The notes beneath the pieces were generated by a model. The model had not been told where the DNA came from. It saw only the letters and a list, made by a program, of their open reading frames with translations, and did no database searches. 64,000 nucleotides of DNA. Source: Apiosordaria backusii (lineage: Eukaryota > Ascomycota > Sordariomycetes > Sordariales > Lasiosphaeriaceae). The position numbers and the translations under genes are program-made. Below are positions 12,330 through 24,704 of this stretch, piece after piece; position 1 is the stretch's first letter; every line of letters starts with the position of its first letter. The DNA is taken from positions 124,001-188,000 of the forward strand of contig JAUKTV010000014.1 of the NCBI GenBank assembly GCA_030549205.1, in the 5' to 3' direction.

Positions 12330-12874
12330 GGATACTGAATAGGCCGGCCATAACGGGCAAACAATACCACAGAGGAAAGGAGCGTCGGTTAGAAATGACG
12401 GATAGTGAATGAAGGCGTTGGGGTGCGATTGAGGTCTGCGGTGCGATCGATTGTTGGATGAAGAATGGAGGAAATGGAAATTCGCGGTAGGAGAAATTTG
12501 AAGTGGGAGGAATTAAATTTGACGCGGGGGGTCAAAGGCAAAGTGGGGCATTCTTGTGGAAGGCAGTGTGGGGCAAGGCGCGTAATCACGTGCAATGCGC
12601 GCAATCGCCCGGGCGCACCCAAACACGATCTCAAACCGTATTCAAACGCCTGCATGTCAGCCATTTCGTGGACCTTCAGAAATCGGATTTCAGATCTAGA
12701 TTTGCCATACAGTTACGCACAGAATGGTACCGGTTGCATAAGTTTTGGAGGTGGTGCCGAATTGGACCCACTCTCCGGTAGCCCCCGACCAATCTCTCTT
12801 GAGCGATAAGACTCTTATCAATTTTGTATGCGATTTTTTGGAAGTTTGGCAGGAATATTGTCCTCCGGACAGGA
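12330..12874 (-). promoter_or_regulatory. Helitron 5' region: terminus plus presumed promoter and leader of RepHel
   Basis: A 545-bp GC-normal non-coding stretch between the 5' terminus and the first Met of RepHel, at the position expected for its promoter. The start context is TATCCATGG. I identify no specific TATA box. Plus-strand open frames here look random. Confidence 0.45.
12863..12873 (-). other. Helitron 5' terminal motif, repeated inverted near the 3' end
   Basis: CCTGTCCGGAG lies at the 5' tip on the minus strand and again on the plus strand at 6880-6890. The pair is therefore an asymmetric inverted repeat: terminal at the 5' end, and about 172 bp inside the 3' end. Such asymmetric repeats are described for the Helitron2/Helentron branch. 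Confidence 0.7.
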
Positions 12875-13317
12875 TAATTAATTAAATCTTAATATAGTAA
12901 GTAATATAAGAAAGGAATATAATCAATAATATAAGAAAGGAACGGTAAAAAAACGTAGTAAATAAAATCCTTTTTAACTTTATATAGACGCTAATACTTA
13001 GCTTTAATATAGGCTAATAAAGGAATTATTAATATAATTATAAACAATTTAATAATAAAGGAAATATTTAAAAGGTTTAACTATAATATTATTACGTAAG
13101 TTTAGGATTAAATTCAATAATAAAAGGTTTAATTATATAATAAGTATATAATAAATATATAATAAATATATAATAAATCTATAACTATAACGGTAGCTTT
13201 AGGTAGTTTAAGTGGTATATTAAAGTAATTGTAAAGAAAATTAATGCTAAGTATAGTATTATAAAAGATTTCTTTTTTTAGAAACTCTACTTTTTAGAGA
13301 GATATAATAGTTAATTT

Positions 13318-15669
13318 TTTAAATAAATAAATATATTAAATTAATACTAAAATTAAACTTTTTATAATTTAAAAAGATAAAGTTTTATTTTTTATTAATT
13401 TAATAATATATATTAAGGTTATTTTAATCTTTAAAATTAAATATACTATATAAATCTTTATTATTTTTAACAAATTTAATTCTTTTTAATAATACTTAAT
13501 TATTTTATAATCGAAAGTTTACGACTTTTTTTTTAAATAAGCTCGATTAAATATAATTAAAACCTTTATAAGTCAATATTAAATAAAATTTCTTTAATAT
13601 AATTTAATACTTTATAAAATTTATTTTAATAATAGGTTTTTTTTTTTTTTTTTACTATTAAATATATAGAAATATATAATCGATTAAATTGTAATTAATT
13701 TGAAGGGAAAACAAAGGATTCTTTTTATTATTAAATATATTAAAGATTAATATTTATTTTATAAATATTAATAAAAGATATATTCAAAATAGTAATTAAT
13801 TTTAAATAGTTTTAAATAAAAGAGATTTAATAATAGTTTAAAGATTTAAATTTACTAAATTGATGTAAATTTACTTTTTTTATAATAAATTGATTTAATA
13901 GTTATTTAAATTTACTATTAAGACTTTTAAATTTTAAAAAAGAAACGTACAATAGGGTATTAAATATAATATTAAATATTTAAATTTATTAATAAATCGG
14001 AAGTTATAAAAGTCTGTTAATAGACTTATTTATAGATAATAATAATATTGGAATTTACATTTAAGAAATGAAAGGTTTGTTTTAAAATTAAGATTATTAT
14101 AAAATAATAATAAATTAAATACCTGTAGTTTATTAATAAAAGGTAATTTAATTAATTTCATAATTATTTAAACAACGATCTTTTAACGATATAATAATTA
14201 ATAAAAGAATATAAAAAGTTTAATTTAACAGCTATTTACAGTTAATAATAATGAATTAATCGGTAATAGTAATTACGATTTAAAAACTATAGGGGTATAA
14301 AAAGTATAATAAAAATTAATAAATTTAAAAAGTGGAAGTTAGTACCTTATAACTTTTTTAAATAAGCTTATAAACATAGGGTAAGCCTTAGAATATAAGT
14401 CTACTTTTTATTTAGTTTAATAGTTTTATTTTATTAATCAATCAATCTCCTACTTCTTATATTAATATTATTTATTAATTATTATTTAAAAGAATAAATG
14501 CTAATAAATATAATTTTAAAATAATATTGATAATAACTTACGTAATATAGTATTTATGAATGATTTAATATATTTATATTAAATTAAACTTTATATTAAA
14601 TATATTATGATATTCATTATTGAAAGATAATAATAAATTAAATATTTATTTAAAGATATTAAAGTTAAATAATATATAAATTAATAATTATAATAATTAT
14701 ATTATTATATATATTAAAATAGTATTTAAATCTAAAGGTTATAAAATTAATATTAAATATTAAAAACCTTTATATTTTATTATTAAAAAATACAAAAAGT
14801 ATATTAAAAGTTTTAAAATATTAAAATAATAATTAACATATTGTTTATAATTAAAAAAAGCCTATTATATTACAAATTATATAAAAATAAAATCTAATTT
14901 TATATGTTATAAAATTACGTTTAAAATTTACTTTATACAAGATATAATAATAAATACTATTGAAATATTATTTCTATAATAAAAAGCTTATTCAGTACTT
15001 TTTTATATTAAAAAAATATATTTACTACTACGTTAAAGATTTAAAGAACTTTATTTTCTAATAAAAGGATTTAAATAAAGTTAACCTTATTAAAAACCTT
15101 TTTATATTCAATTATATAATTAATATCGACTTTATTATAATAATATTAATAATATTTTAAAATAAATTTCATATAATATTAAAGGAAAAATTTAATTTAC
15201 TTTTTATTATTATATATAAAAATTTTAAATATATATTATTATTATTAAATAATATAAAGTAAATAAATAATTAATATATTGCGTTATATATGTAATTAGA
15301 AAATTCTATTTAAAATTATTTTAAATTAACACTTTAAATTTATATTAAAGTTATAATAAAAAGTCTTTAAAATCTTTTATATTAAATTTATAATTTAATA
15401 TTTATAAACTAATGGTATATTTAATAAGAAAAGTTAATTCGTTAAATTAATTATAAAGTATTATATAATTATTAATAACAGTAATATATTATAAATATAT
15501 CTATTATTAATATTAAAATATAATTTAAATATAATATATATCTTTAAAGTTAATAATGAATTTAATATTTTAATTAAAACAAGATATAAATTAAAAGTTA
15601 ATATTAGAAATAAAAAGATATTATGAAAGTAAATAATATTATATATATATTATAATTATTATAAAAATA
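13318..15669. other. AT-rich spacer, no recognisable feature
   Basis: About 2.3 kb of extremely AT-rich DNA with homopolymer runs (a long T run near 13640). No frame longer than background, no repeat end and no RNA gene are recognised. It is probably fully decayed repeat. Confidence 0.5.
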
Positions 15670-15681
15670 GAAATTAATATT

Positions 15682-16159
15682 AAAAAAAAAAATTATATTG
15701 AACGTTATTAAACGTTATAGTAGATTGGAAGTCAGTCTATCTATACTTAGCTATAGAGGTCGCTATATGTAGACCGTAAGGCCATTACCTATTCTAAGAG
15801 GAAACCTATATATTATTATCTAGCCTATCTAGCTTACTAGACAAAAACCCCTTTAACTTTACTTATACCGGGCTTCTATAGCTATCCTAATGTCTCTAAC
15901 TAAGCTCGATAAACATCACCTTAGCCGGTTTTAGTATAGCTATTAGCCTTACCACTGCACCTGCACTTAGTAAGTACCCCTAAATAGCAAGGCTATCTTA
16001 TTAGTCTGTAAGTTACGGTAAAAGTAGGCCCTACCCCACTTTTTACCTTAACTACTAGCCAATGAAAATTCAGCTCTTTTACCCTACGTAAGACTCAAAC
16101 TCACAATTGTATGTAGCAATTTTAAGAGGCCCTCAGATGCATGCCACTGCGCCATAGAG
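15682..16159 (-). mobile_element. Family B SINE (tRNA-derived head), full copy
   Basis: A 478-bp minus-strand copy. The tRNA-like head is at the right end (GGCGCAGTGGCATGCATCTG, A-box-like; then a degenerate B box). The left end (3' end of the element) finishes in CGTTCAATATAA followed by a T run. A 12-bp target duplication GAAATTAATATT flanks it (15670-15681 and 16160-16171). It is less AT-converted than the surroundings. Confidence 0.82.
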
Positions 16160-16171
16160 GAAATTAATATT

Positions 16172-16824
16172 CAATACAAGCTTTAAAATTTAAATTAAAA
16201 ATATAGTATATTTTAAACTTTATTATAAATATTAAGTTTTAAATACATGAAATAAAAAATATAGCAAATTATAAACTAGCATTCTTAAAGTAATAAAAGT
16301 TTATAATGAGTTAATATAAACTTAAATTATTTTTTATATAATAAATATATTTAATTTATTTAATTCATATTAATATTTAATAATAGCCATCTTTTTAAAA
16401 AGTATAGTAAACTTTTATAAAAAGTAATAATAGTAAATAAAAAAATAAATAAAAGGATTTTAAAGGAATAATATTTAAAGATTTTAAATATAGTATATAA
16501 TTATAATATTAAATATCCTTTATTTTAAATCTATTTTAAAATACCGTTAAAAAAAGTTATTTATTTAAAATAATATTATAAAAAAGGACTCTAATAAAAA
16601 ATTTAATATTATATTCAAAACTATTATTCAAATAATATAAAAGTAATTAATAAAAGTAAAAAAAAGAAAATATTTATAATATGCTTTTTTCTTTATTATA
16701 TATTAACTTAAAAAATGTAATGTTTTACTATTAATGTTTTTAAATTTTTATTAATATTTTTTATATATTCTTTTTACTATTATTTTTACCTTCTTAACTA
16801 ATTTCTTTTAATTATATTATATGA
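16172..16824. other. AT-rich spacer, no recognisable feature
   Basis: AT-converted sequence with no visible gene or repeat boundary. Confidence 0.5.
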
Positions 16825-17241
16825 TATCTTTTTAAAAATTAAAGCTTTAAAAAAAACTCTTTTATATTACTATACTTAATATTAATTAATTTAATATACT
16901 ATTTAAAATAATTAAAGCTATTATTTTAATTATATATTTATTGTATAGTTAAACTTTTTACTATTAAATTTAATAATAAACTTATAAAATAATAATATAA
17001 TTAAACCTTTTAAATACCTTTTTTATTATCGAATTATTTATAATTATATTAATAATTCCTTTACTAGTTTATATTAAAGTTAAATATTAACGTTTATATA
17101 AAATTAAAAAGGATTCTATTTATTCTTTTTTATTATTCCTTTTTAATATTATTTATTATATTAAAGTTTAATCGATTATAATATTAAATAGAAAGTTTAT
17201 TTTATATAATTTAATAATTAAATGATAGTATTAGTATAAAA
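16825..17241 (-). repeat. Family A repeat, reverse, truncated by a SINE
   Basis: A decayed terminal hairpin and A run are followed by the family body in reverse orientation (AAACTTTTTACTATTAAATTT and on). It stops at about 17241, where family B SINE sequence begins. Confidence 0.6.
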
Positions 17242-17680
17242 AGTTATATTAAGCGTTATTAAATATTATAGTAGATTGAAAATTAACCTATTTATATTTA
17301 ATTATAAAGGTTGCTATATATAAGCTGTAAAGCTACTATTCAATTTAAAAGGAAACCTATATATTTTATTTAACTTATTTAAGTTAATTAAATGAAAACT
17401 CCTTTAACTTTATTTATACTTAACTTTTATAACTATCCGAAGCCTTTAATTTAAATCGATAAACGTTCTTTAAATTAGATTAATATAAATATTAACTTTA
17501 TAATTATATTTATACTTAATAAATACCCTATTAAAGTAATAAAGCTATCTTTCATAGTTTATAAATTATAGTATAAGTAAGCCTGGCTTTACTTTTTATT
17601 TTAACTATTAATTAATAAAGATTTAGCGTTTTTACATTATGGAAAATTTGAATTTATAACTTTCTAATTAAATATAATAA
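17242..17680 (-). mobile_element. Family B SINE, decayed copy lacking the head tip
   Basis: Matches the SINE body from its 3' end (AAGCGTTATTAAATATTATAG) to the B-box region (GGAAAATTTGAATTTATAAC). The tRNA-like 5' tip is missing because a family A copy begins at 17681. It is heavily C-to-T converted. Confidence 0.7.
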
Positions 17681-18624
17681 CTTAAGGTTTAGTATTATAT
17701 ATATAAGATATAATATATAGATGCTTATGATTAAAATAATAGTAAATAGTATTTTTAAATTATTTAATATACTATTAAATTAATTACCTATTAAAGTATT
17801 TTAACCTTTATTATTATCCATATAATCGATATTAATTTTATTAATTATCCTTTTACCTTATCTTTCTATTTAAAGGCTTTATTTTAAATCTTCTTATTAT
17901 CTTTATTAATTTATAATTTTTAATCGAATTTAATTAACCCCTATTTAAATTAATAGAGTTTAATATATTATTTAAAAAATCAAATATTAAACTTATATAT
18001 AGTTAAATCTTAAATATAAATAAAGTTTATATATTACTTTTTACTGTATTTTTTTAATATAACTATTATTATATCAGTTAATTTAACTTTATTATTATTT
18101 AAAGTTAAAATCTTATATTTATAAACTTTTACTATAATTATATATTACTATTATATTAATATTATCTTTTAATTAATAAATTATATAGAATAAACCTATA
18201 TTTAATATTATAATTAATTAAATTTTAATATAGTAAGTAATATAAAAAAGTTATATAGTAAATAATATAAAACAGGAATAATAAAACAAGTAAATAGGAT
18301 CTTTTTTAATTTTATATAAATATTAATATTTAACTTTAATATAGATTAATAAAGGGATTATCGGTACAGTTATAAGTAATTTAATAGTAAAAGAGGTATT
18401 TAAAAAGTTTGATTACAATAGTATTATATAAGTTTATTATTAAACTTAACGGTAGAAAGTTTAACTATATAATAAATATATAATAACTATATAATAACTA
18501 TATAACTATCATGGTAGGTTTTGATAGTTTAAATAGAATATTAAATTAATTATAAAGAGAACTAACGTTAAGTATAGTATCATAAAAGAATTTCTTTTTT
18601 AAAAACTCCACTGTTTAAAGAAAT
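17681..18624 (+). repeat. Family A repeat, full length
   Basis: Starts CTTAAGGTTTAG and ends in a decayed hairpin and GAAATA. Flanked by a 13-bp target duplication with one G/T difference (TTAAATATAATAA at 17668-17680, TGAAATATAATAA at 18625-18637). It is inserted into a family B SINE. Confidence 0.78.
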
Positions 18625-18689
18625 ATGAAATATAATAATTAAAGGCCTTTCAATATATACATAATAATAATATTTAATATATTATTTTT

Positions 18690-19100
18690 AAAGTTTATGA
18701 ATATAAGATTTTAAAGTTAAATTATTATATATGCTTTAAATTTATGAATATAATAATAACTATCTTGAAAGAGAACAATAATAAAAAAATATAAATATTA
18801 TTTTTATTAAAACGTTAATTGTATATATTATTATTATTTTATTTTATATTAAATATATTACCTTTTATTAATTTAAATAGAATTTAATCAGTTTTACACC
18901 GAAATATTAAATTAATAATAATAGAAAAGTATATAAACAGAAAAATAAAGAAAAGGATAATTAATAAAGTTAATTTTAATTATAAAAGGAATAATAAAAA
19001 ATAAAATAACTTAATAAATACTTAATTTAGTAACTATAGTAAATAACTTCAAGATATTAATTATAACTATTTATATATTATATTTTATATATAAACTTTA
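18690..19100 (-). repeat. Family A repeat, highly decayed reverse fragment
   Basis: Segments such as AAAGGATAATTAATAAAGTT and ATTTATATATTATATTTTAT correspond to the left half of family A read in reverse. Ends are not preserved. Most of the surrounding 18638-19663 is otherwise featureless AT-rich DNA. Confidence 0.45.
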
Positions 19101-19676
19101 AATTATACTATATGATATTATAAATTTAATAATAAAGTAAATAGTATTATACTTTAAGTAATTAATTAATATTAAAAATAATCGATTTATATAACTTTTA
19201 AATAAGTATAACCGATAAGTAAATATTAAAATAATAAATAATAAAGAAATATATATTTTATTAATATTCCTTGTAAAATTATCACTTAATATTAAAGAAA
19301 ATTAGTTTAATTTTTAATTATGTACTATATTAATAGCTAAAAATAAATAGTAATTTATAATTTAATATTTAAATATTATAACGATAATTAAAAAGAAAAT
19401 AGTAAAGGTTTTAAAAAAGGTTAAATTTAATAATAGAGATATATTATATAATATAGTTAGTATTAATATAAATATTGAAAAGTATTAAAAAGCTAATTAA
19501 AAGAAGGCCGATATTTTATTATATAGTTAATAAGGAATAATTTAAATTTTATATTAAAATAATAAAATGAAAAATTGAATTTAAATTATAATTAATTAAT
19601 ATAATAATACCTTTAATATATTTTATAATTTATTGAAATTTAAAGGTATTTATAATATTATTATTAAAATAATTTT

Positions 19677-20621
19677 CTTAAAGTTCGGTAGTATATATAT
19701 AAGATATAATATATAGATGCTTACGATTAATATAATAGTAAATAGTATCTTTAAGTTATTTAATATACTATTAAATTAGCTACTTATTAAGGTATCTTAG
19801 CCTTTACTATTATACTTATAATCGATATTAGCTTTATTAACTATCCTTTTACCTTATCCTTCTATGTAAATACTTTATTTTAAGTCCTTATATTATCTTT
19901 ATTAATTTATAATCTTTGATTAAGTTTAATTAACCTCTATTTAAATCGATAAAGTTCGGTATATTGTTCGATAAATAAAGTATTAAGCTTATATATAGCT
20001 AAATTCCGAATATAGATAAGGCCTATATTTTGCTTTTTACTATCTTTTTTTAATATAGTTATTATTATATCGGTTAATTTAACCTTATTACTATTCTATA
20101 TTAGAATCTTATACTTATAAACTTTTAATATAGTAAATTATATATTGGTATTATATTAGTACTATCTTTTAATCGTTAAGTTATATAGAATAGACCTATA
20201 CTTAATACTATAATTAGTTAAGTCTTAATATAGTAGGTAATGTAAAAGAAGAATATAATAAGTAATATAGGAAAGAAAAGGTAAAAAAAAGTAGTAGATA
20301 GGATCTTTTTTAACTTTATATAGACGTTAGTACTTGGCCTTAGTATAGGCCGATAAGGAAGTTATTAGCGCGGTTATAAGCAATTCGGTAATAAAGGAGA
20401 CGTTTAGAAGGTTTAGCTATAATATTATTATATAAGCTTATTGTTGAACTTAACGGTAGAAGGTTTAGTTATATAATAAGTACGTAATAAGTATATAACA
20501 ATTATATAACTATAACGGTAGTAGTTTAAGTGGCATATTAGATTAACTGTAAAGAGAACCAACGCCGGATATAGCGTTGTAAAAGAAAATTTTTTTGGAA
20601 GCTCCACTTTTTAAAGAGACA
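19677..20621 (+). repeat. Family A repeat, full length
   Basis: Starts CTTAAAGTTCGGTAG and ends CTCCACTTTTTAAAGAGACA. Flanked by an exact 13-bp target duplication TTAAAATAATTTT (19664-19676 and 20622-20634). The interior keeps some GC, including GAACCAACGCCGGATATAGC. Confidence 0.85.
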
Positions 20622-20634
20622 TTAAAATAATTTT

Positions 20635-21501
20635 TAAATTTAAATAAAAAGTTTTTAATAAAAACTATTTTAAATTAAAAAAAAAAGTTTATAATAAAAA
20701 TAACATAATATATAAAAGAAATTAAAAATATATTTATATTTAATATTTTTTATTCCTTTTTTTATATTATTTTTCATTTTTACTTTACTTTATTTTTTTT
20801 TATTTTCTTTAGCTTTTTAATCCTTTCCTTTATTATATTTTTACTATTTTTAATTAATAATGAATATAGTAATTTAAAAAATAATAATAACTTATTTAAT
20901 TAAATTTCTTTAGTTTTTTTAAAGTAAATATATTTTATTTTAATACTTTAATATTAAAAATATTAACTTTTTTATTAAAATTAAATATATTTAATTATTT
21001 ATTAATATTATCAATTATTAAAATATATATTAAATAAAAATAGTAAATAATAAGAAGGTTAATTATAGTTAATAAAGGAAAGATAATAAGTTAAATAATA
21101 ATAAAATTAATAATTATAATTAATATATTAAATCTTGTTTTAAACTTGTTAATTTTTTTTAAATACTTTTATAATATATTTATTTATTTATTATTATTAT
21201 TTTTTATTTATAATACTTTCTTTATTTTTTATATTTAAAAAATCTTTATTAACAAACTTATATTAAATAATTATATATATTATAATTACTTTATTAATTT
21301 TATATAAATAATAATACTTTCTTTTATATCTATTAATATATATAACTTTTTTTAAAAATCTTTTAATTTATTTTTTATTAAACTTATTATTTTATTTATT
21401 AAATAGTATTTTAATATAGAATTTAACTTTTATTATAATCTTTATTTTAAAAATAATTTTACATATTATTATATTTTATAAAGAAATTACCTAAGTATAT
21501 A
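20635..21501. other. AT-rich spacer, no recognisable feature
   Basis: AT-rich, homopolymer-rich DNA between two family A copies. Nothing is recognised. Confidence 0.5.
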
Positions 21502-21514
21502 TATATATATATTT

Positions 21515-22480
21515 CTTAAGGTTCGGTGGTATATATACAAGACATGACATACAGATACTTACGATCAATACAATAGCAGTATCTTCAGATTATTTAGTGT
21601 AAGTATTTAACTAGCTACCTATTAGGCCGTCTTGTCCTTTACTATCACTTCTACAATAATATTAATATCTCTAACTATACTTTTACTTTATCCTTCTATT
21701 TAAATACTTTATTTTAATTCCGTTTACTATTAATCTACTAGTCTGCCTTAAGATCGATTAAATCCCATCTGAATCGACAGAGTTTAGCGTATTGTTTAGA
21801 AGATAAAGTATCGAAAGTATATATAGTTAACTTTTAAATAAAGAAGAGGCTTTTATTTTACTTTTTACTATCTTTCTTTAGTATAGTTATTATAATGTCG
21901 GCAAATTTAAAGTAGCCGCTTTTATCTAACTTTAAGATCTTATACTTATAGACTTTCAATATAGTAGATTATATATTACTATTATATTAGTACTATCTTT
22001 TAGTTATTAAATTGTATAGGATAGACCTATACTTAATATTACAATCGATTAAGTCTTAATATAGTAGGTAATATAGGAAAGGAATATAGTAAGTAATATA
22101 GGAAAGTAATATAGTAAATAATATAAAAAAGAAAGAAAAAGAATAGTAGATAGAATCTTTTTTAACCCTATATAAACGTTAGTATTTAGCCTTAGTGTAG
22201 GCTAGTAAAGAAGTTATCGGCATAGTTATAAATAATTCGGTATAAAGGAAGCGTTTAAAAGGTTTAGCTATATATTATTATATAAGCTTATTATTAAACT
22301 TAACAGTAAAAGGTTTAGCTATATAGTAAGTATATAATAAGTATATAACAACTATGTAACTATAACGGTAGCCCTAGGCAGTTTAAATAGTATACTAGAT
22401 CAACTGTAAAGAGAACCAACGCCGGATATAGCATTATAAAAGAATTTTTTTTTTTAAAAGCTCCACTTCTTAGAGAGACA
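21515..22480 (+). repeat. Family A repeat, full length, well preserved
   Basis: Starts CTTAAGGTTCGGTGGTATAT and ends AAAGCTCCACTTCTTAGAG followed by AGACA. Flanked by an exact 13-bp target duplication TATATATATATTT (21502-21514 and 22481-22493). The target is low complexity, so this duplication alone is weak, but it agrees with the other copies. Confidence 0.85.
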
Positions 22481-22684
22481 TATATATATATTTAAAATAA
22501 TTTTTACTTTTACTTTATACTATTAATTTTAAGTACGTTTATAATTTATTTTAAACTTTTTATATAATAATACTTTTAAAATTTATCTAATTAATCTTAT
22601 TTTTTAAATATAAAAAAGAAGCTTTATTATTTATATATAAATAACTTATTATAATATTTTTAAATATCTATTATATATTAAAAT

Positions 22685-24605
22685 ATTTTAAAGTTCGGTA
22701 GTATATATACAAAATAGCATATATAAATACTTATAATTAATACAATAGTATTTTTAAATTATTCAATATACTATTAAATTAATAATTTATTAAAATGTCT
22801 TAACTTTTACTATTATACGATATTAATTTTATTAACCATTCTTCTACCTTATCTTTCTATTTAAAGGCTTTATTTTAAAGCTTCTTATTATCTTTATTAA
22901 TTTACAATTTTCGATTAAATTGAATTAACCTCTATTTAAATCGATAGAATTTAATATATTATTTAAAAAATAAAGTATTAAGTTTATCCATAGCCAAATC
23001 TTAAATATAAATAAAGTTTATATTTTACTCTTTACTATCTTTTTTTAATATACTTATTATTATATCGGTTAATTTAACCTTACTTATTATTATTGAATTT
23101 CAAGATTTTATATTTATAAACATTTAATATATTTATATATTACTAATATATTAATATTAACTTTTAATTATTAAATTATATAAAATATATCTATATTTAA
23201 TATTATAAATAGTTAATTAAGTTCTAATATAGTAAATAATATAAAAGAAGAATATAGTAAATAATATAAAAAAGAAATAATAAGAAAAAGTAAATAAGAT
23301 CCTTTTAAACGTTATATAGGTATTAATAGTTGGCTTTAATATAAATTAGTAGAGGAATTATTAATATAGTTATAAGTAATTTAATAATGAAGAAAGTATT
23401 TAAAAGGTTTAATTATAATATTATTATAAATTTATTATTAAACTTGACGGTAAAAGGTTTAATTATATAATAAGTATATAATAAGTATATAATAATTATA
23501 TAACTATAACTTAAGGTTCGGTGGTATATACATAAGATATAATACACAGATGCTTACGATCAATACAACAGTATCTTCAGGTTATTTGGTATAGGTATTT
23601 AACTGGCTACCTATTAGGCCGTCTTGTCCTTTATTATTACTTCTGTAATAATAATTAATATCTCTAACTATACTTTTACTTTATCTTTCTATTCAAATAC
23701 TTTATTCCAATTCCGTTTACCATTAATCTACTAGTTTGCTTTAAGATCGATTAAATCCTATTTAAATCGATAGAGTTTAATGTATTGTTTAGAAAATAAA
23801 GTATTGAAAGTATATATAGTTAACTTTTGAATAAGGGAAAGGCTTTTATTTTGCTTTTTACTGTCTTTTTTCGGTATAGTTATTATAATATTAGTAAATT
23901 CGAAGTAACTGCTATTATTTAACCTTAAGATCTTATATTTGTAGGCTTTTAGTATAGTAAATTATATACTACTATTATATTAGTACTATTTTTTAGTTAT
24001 TAAGTTATATAGAATAGACCTATACTTAGTATTATAATTGATTAAATCTTAATATAGTAGGTAATATAGGAAAGGAATATAGTAGGTAATATAGAAAAGT
24101 AATATAGTAAGTAATGTAAAAGAAGAAGAAGAAAAGTAGTAAATAGGATCCTTTTTAACCTTATATAAGCGCTGGTATTTAACTCTAGTATAGGCTAGTA
24201 AGGGAGTTATCGGTACAGTTATAAACAATTTAGTATAAAGGAGGTGTTTAGAAAGTTTGGCTATAATATTATTATATAAGCTTATTATTGAACTTAATAG
24301 TAAAAGGTTTAGCTATATAGTAAGTATATAATAAGTATATAACAACCACGTAACTATGACGGTAGCCCTAGGCAGTTTAAGTAGTATACTAGATTAACTG
24401 TAAAAAGAACTAACGCCAGATATAGCATTGTAAAAGAAATTTTTTTTTTTAGAAGCTCCACTTCTCAGAAAGACATTATATAACTATAACAGTGGCCTTA
24501 GGTAATTTAAATAATATATTAGATTAATTATAAAGAGAACTAATATTAGATATAGTTTTGTAAAAGAAATTCTTTTTGAAAAGCTCTACTTTTAGAGAGA
24601 TATAT
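22685..24605 (+). repeat. Family A repeat, split by another family A copy
   Basis: The left part (22685-23509) ends just before the 3' portion of the family. It resumes at 24476 after a nested copy and runs to a hairpin and AGAGAGATA. The nested insertion duplicates 14 bp of this copy. Confidence 0.78.
23510..24475 (+). repeat. Family A repeat nested in another family A copy
   Basis: A full-length copy, CTTAAGGTTCGGTGG to GAAAGACA, flanked by an exact 14-bp target duplication TTATATAACTATAA (23496-23509 and 24476-24489). This self-nesting proves that family A was mobile at more than one time. Confidence 0.88.
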
Positions 24606-24704
24606 ATTAAAATATAATTTTAAAGGATAGAATATCATTTAATAGTTAATAATTAATAAACTTATTAAAACCTATTAATAATATATATATATATATATAA
24701 TTAA

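Larger units (their letters stand above)
6709..12874 (-). mobile_element. Helitron, complete ends, minus strand
   Basis: A 6166-bp GC-normal island. Comparing the flanks with intact family A copies fixes the ends. On the minus strand the element starts A|TCCTGTCCGGAGG (12874) and ends GACGCTAGCAATTT|T (6709), with no target duplication, as expected for rolling-circle insertion between A and T. The 5' TC is canonical. A CTAG, the usual CTRR end, lies 6 nt before the inferred 3' boundary. The 5' tip forms TGTCC-GGA-GGACA. The last approximately 90 nt contain GC-rich hairpin sequence and are bracketed by AAATTGC/GCAATTT. The island carries one RepHel gene and no RIP, so it is younger than its target. 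Confidence 0.88.
6176..13304 (+). repeat. Family A repeat split by the Helitron
   Basis: The left part (6176-6708) and right part (12875-13304) join to a normal family A copy when the Helitron is removed. The reconstructed junction TTAATATTA|TAATTAATTAA matches uninterrupted copies such as those near 18200 and 25190. Outer flanks are a 13-bp target duplication with one mismatch (6163-6175 and 13305-13317). Confidence 0.8.

Noticed and set aside
12465..12809. Plus-strand open frames in the Helitron 5' region
   Set aside because: Low-complexity translation without motifs, in the region that should be the RepHel promoter.
21500..21514. TA microsatellites and homopolymer runs as regulatory sites or origins
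   Set aside because: Such runs occur throughout the AT-converted DNA and have no positional consistency.
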